A stretch of DNA of 64,000 nucleotides from Otis tarda (Eukaryota; Chordata; Aves; Otidiformes; Otididae), in assembly GCA_026413225.1 (NCBI GenBank), contig CM048552.1:193474053-193538052 (forward strand). The letters are read 5' to 3'. The notes below the pieces were generated by a model. That model had not been told where the DNA came from. It worked only from the letters and a program-made list of their open reading frames with translations, and ran no database searches. Shown here one piece after another: positions 63,044 through 64,000 of this stretch. Position numbers and translations under genes: made by a program. The first letter of the stretch is position 1; every line of letters starts with the position of its first letter.

Positions 63044-64000
63044 TCAGAAGTAGCAATCAGTGGCAGGATCCTTAGCAGCTCAAGCAGCTGGGTGACTCAG
63101 ATTGATCAAATTTTGACTAATGATATTCACAGAATCTGAACTGATAGTTATGGGATAAAATTAAGATCTCCCCACAGCCACGGAGAAACCCAGGATGGGC
63201 ATAAGTTTATGTGTGCCCCGCACGTGTGCAGCCACTCCTGAGAGCTGGGGTGGCAACAGCCTTTTTGGAAGCTGAGGCTGTGTAAGACTGGCTGTGAGCG
63301 TGCGAGGTGTTCTGAACACCAGAGCACCAGATGACATGCTCTGGGAAATCAAGACACACAGAGTATGAGATGAAATCTAGTACTTAGATCTCTTTGCTTC
63401 TTTTTGATGTACAGAGAGGGCCTCAAAGAGCAGGCTGCCACACATTCTTTAAATTCAGTCCTTGTCTGCCTTATTTACTTGAAAGACCCTCTTGATGAGT
63501 GGGGAACAAGGAGAACTATGACACCATGGCAGCGACCTCTGGTTGAGGAAAAGAAATCGTTTTGATCAAATGTGTTAAAACTGTCTTTCCACAATGTTAA
63601 AATCTATTTTATATGGACACCATATAAACAGCTGGAAGAAAAGATATGCTTATTAAGGATCAAAACTTTCCAAGCTTTCAATTAAGGAGGAAAAAAAACC
63701 CCTAGCTATTCACATCTAAGTCCTCCAAGAGATCCCAAAGAGAGGAGAATAGACAGGACATTTCTAATATTTTTTGGATAAAGAAATTGAGCAGAATAAA
63801 AAAAAATCTTTCAAGTGATCCTGCATAATCACACTGAAGCAAAAGCAAGTAGGAGTGTTATCTTTGAGTTCCTCTACCAATCACCTTGCTGTAGGAGCCA
63901 GATTTTACAGGAGCGTGATGAGGATGCAAAGCCTCCGCTCTTCCCGGGGCTGCCCCACACAGGATAAGGGACATGGCCCCTCTCCATGCACGTCCTCGAG
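63044..64000. other. Unique non-coding DNA to the window end
   Basis: No gene, RNA or transposon recognised. Short A runs occur near 63690 and 63800. The last 100 bases are GC-richer and cut by the window edge, so a feature starting there could be missed. Confidence 0.5.

Noticed and set aside
1-64000. CRISPR arrays, bacterial operons, tRNA, rRNA or U-type snRNA genes
   Set aside because: None found. No evenly spaced repeat-spacer pattern, no ribosome-binding or operon structure, and no cloverleaf or snRNA signature noticed.

Overview
This window looks like non-coding nuclear DNA from a bird. The evidence is the repeat content: several truncated CR1 LINEs (the dominant LINE family of birds and other reptiles) and LTRs of two endogenous-retrovirus families whose end sequences resemble types I know from avian genomes. 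Base composition is AT-leaning, with many short homopolymer runs and no bacterial-style gene packing. I cannot name the species or the locus. A Neoaves-type bird is a guess from the LTR types.

I found no convincing protein-coding gene, exon, tRNA, rRNA or small-RNA gene. The longest open frames (about 160-190 codons) have low-complexity or unfamiliar translations and no recognisable domain. Chance frames of this size are expected in 64 kb of such DNA. The window is best read as an intergenic gene desert or part of a long intron.

Layout: 1-5.9 kb holds a small CR1 scrap (about 800-905), an old antisense LTR piece (about 991-1345) and an antisense LTR of a second family (5403-5893). A sense CR1 3' end lies at about 10550-11175. 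At 11-31 kb the sequence is mostly unique and AT-rich, with a 35-bp tandem duplication (17250-17314), a very old CR1 copy (about 20535-20985), a three-unit 21-bp tandem repeat (22251-22313) and two short perfect hairpins. At 31.5-32 kb there is an internal piece of CR1 reverse transcriptase on the minus strand. At 32-47 kb there is unique DNA with a GC-richer patch near 42.2-43.4 kb. At 47.2-48.2 kb there is an antisense CR1 3' end of about 1 kb. At 48-61.9 kb there is mostly unique DNA, GC-richer at about 55-60.5 kb. At 61901-63038 there is a well-preserved solo LTR flanked by a 5-bp direct repeat.

The best-defined feature is that solo LTR: TG...CA ends, perfect 5-bp target-site duplication, an internal array of roughly 40-bp units and a polyadenylation signal. 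I did not find an undescribed gene system. The remaining observations are structural and modest.
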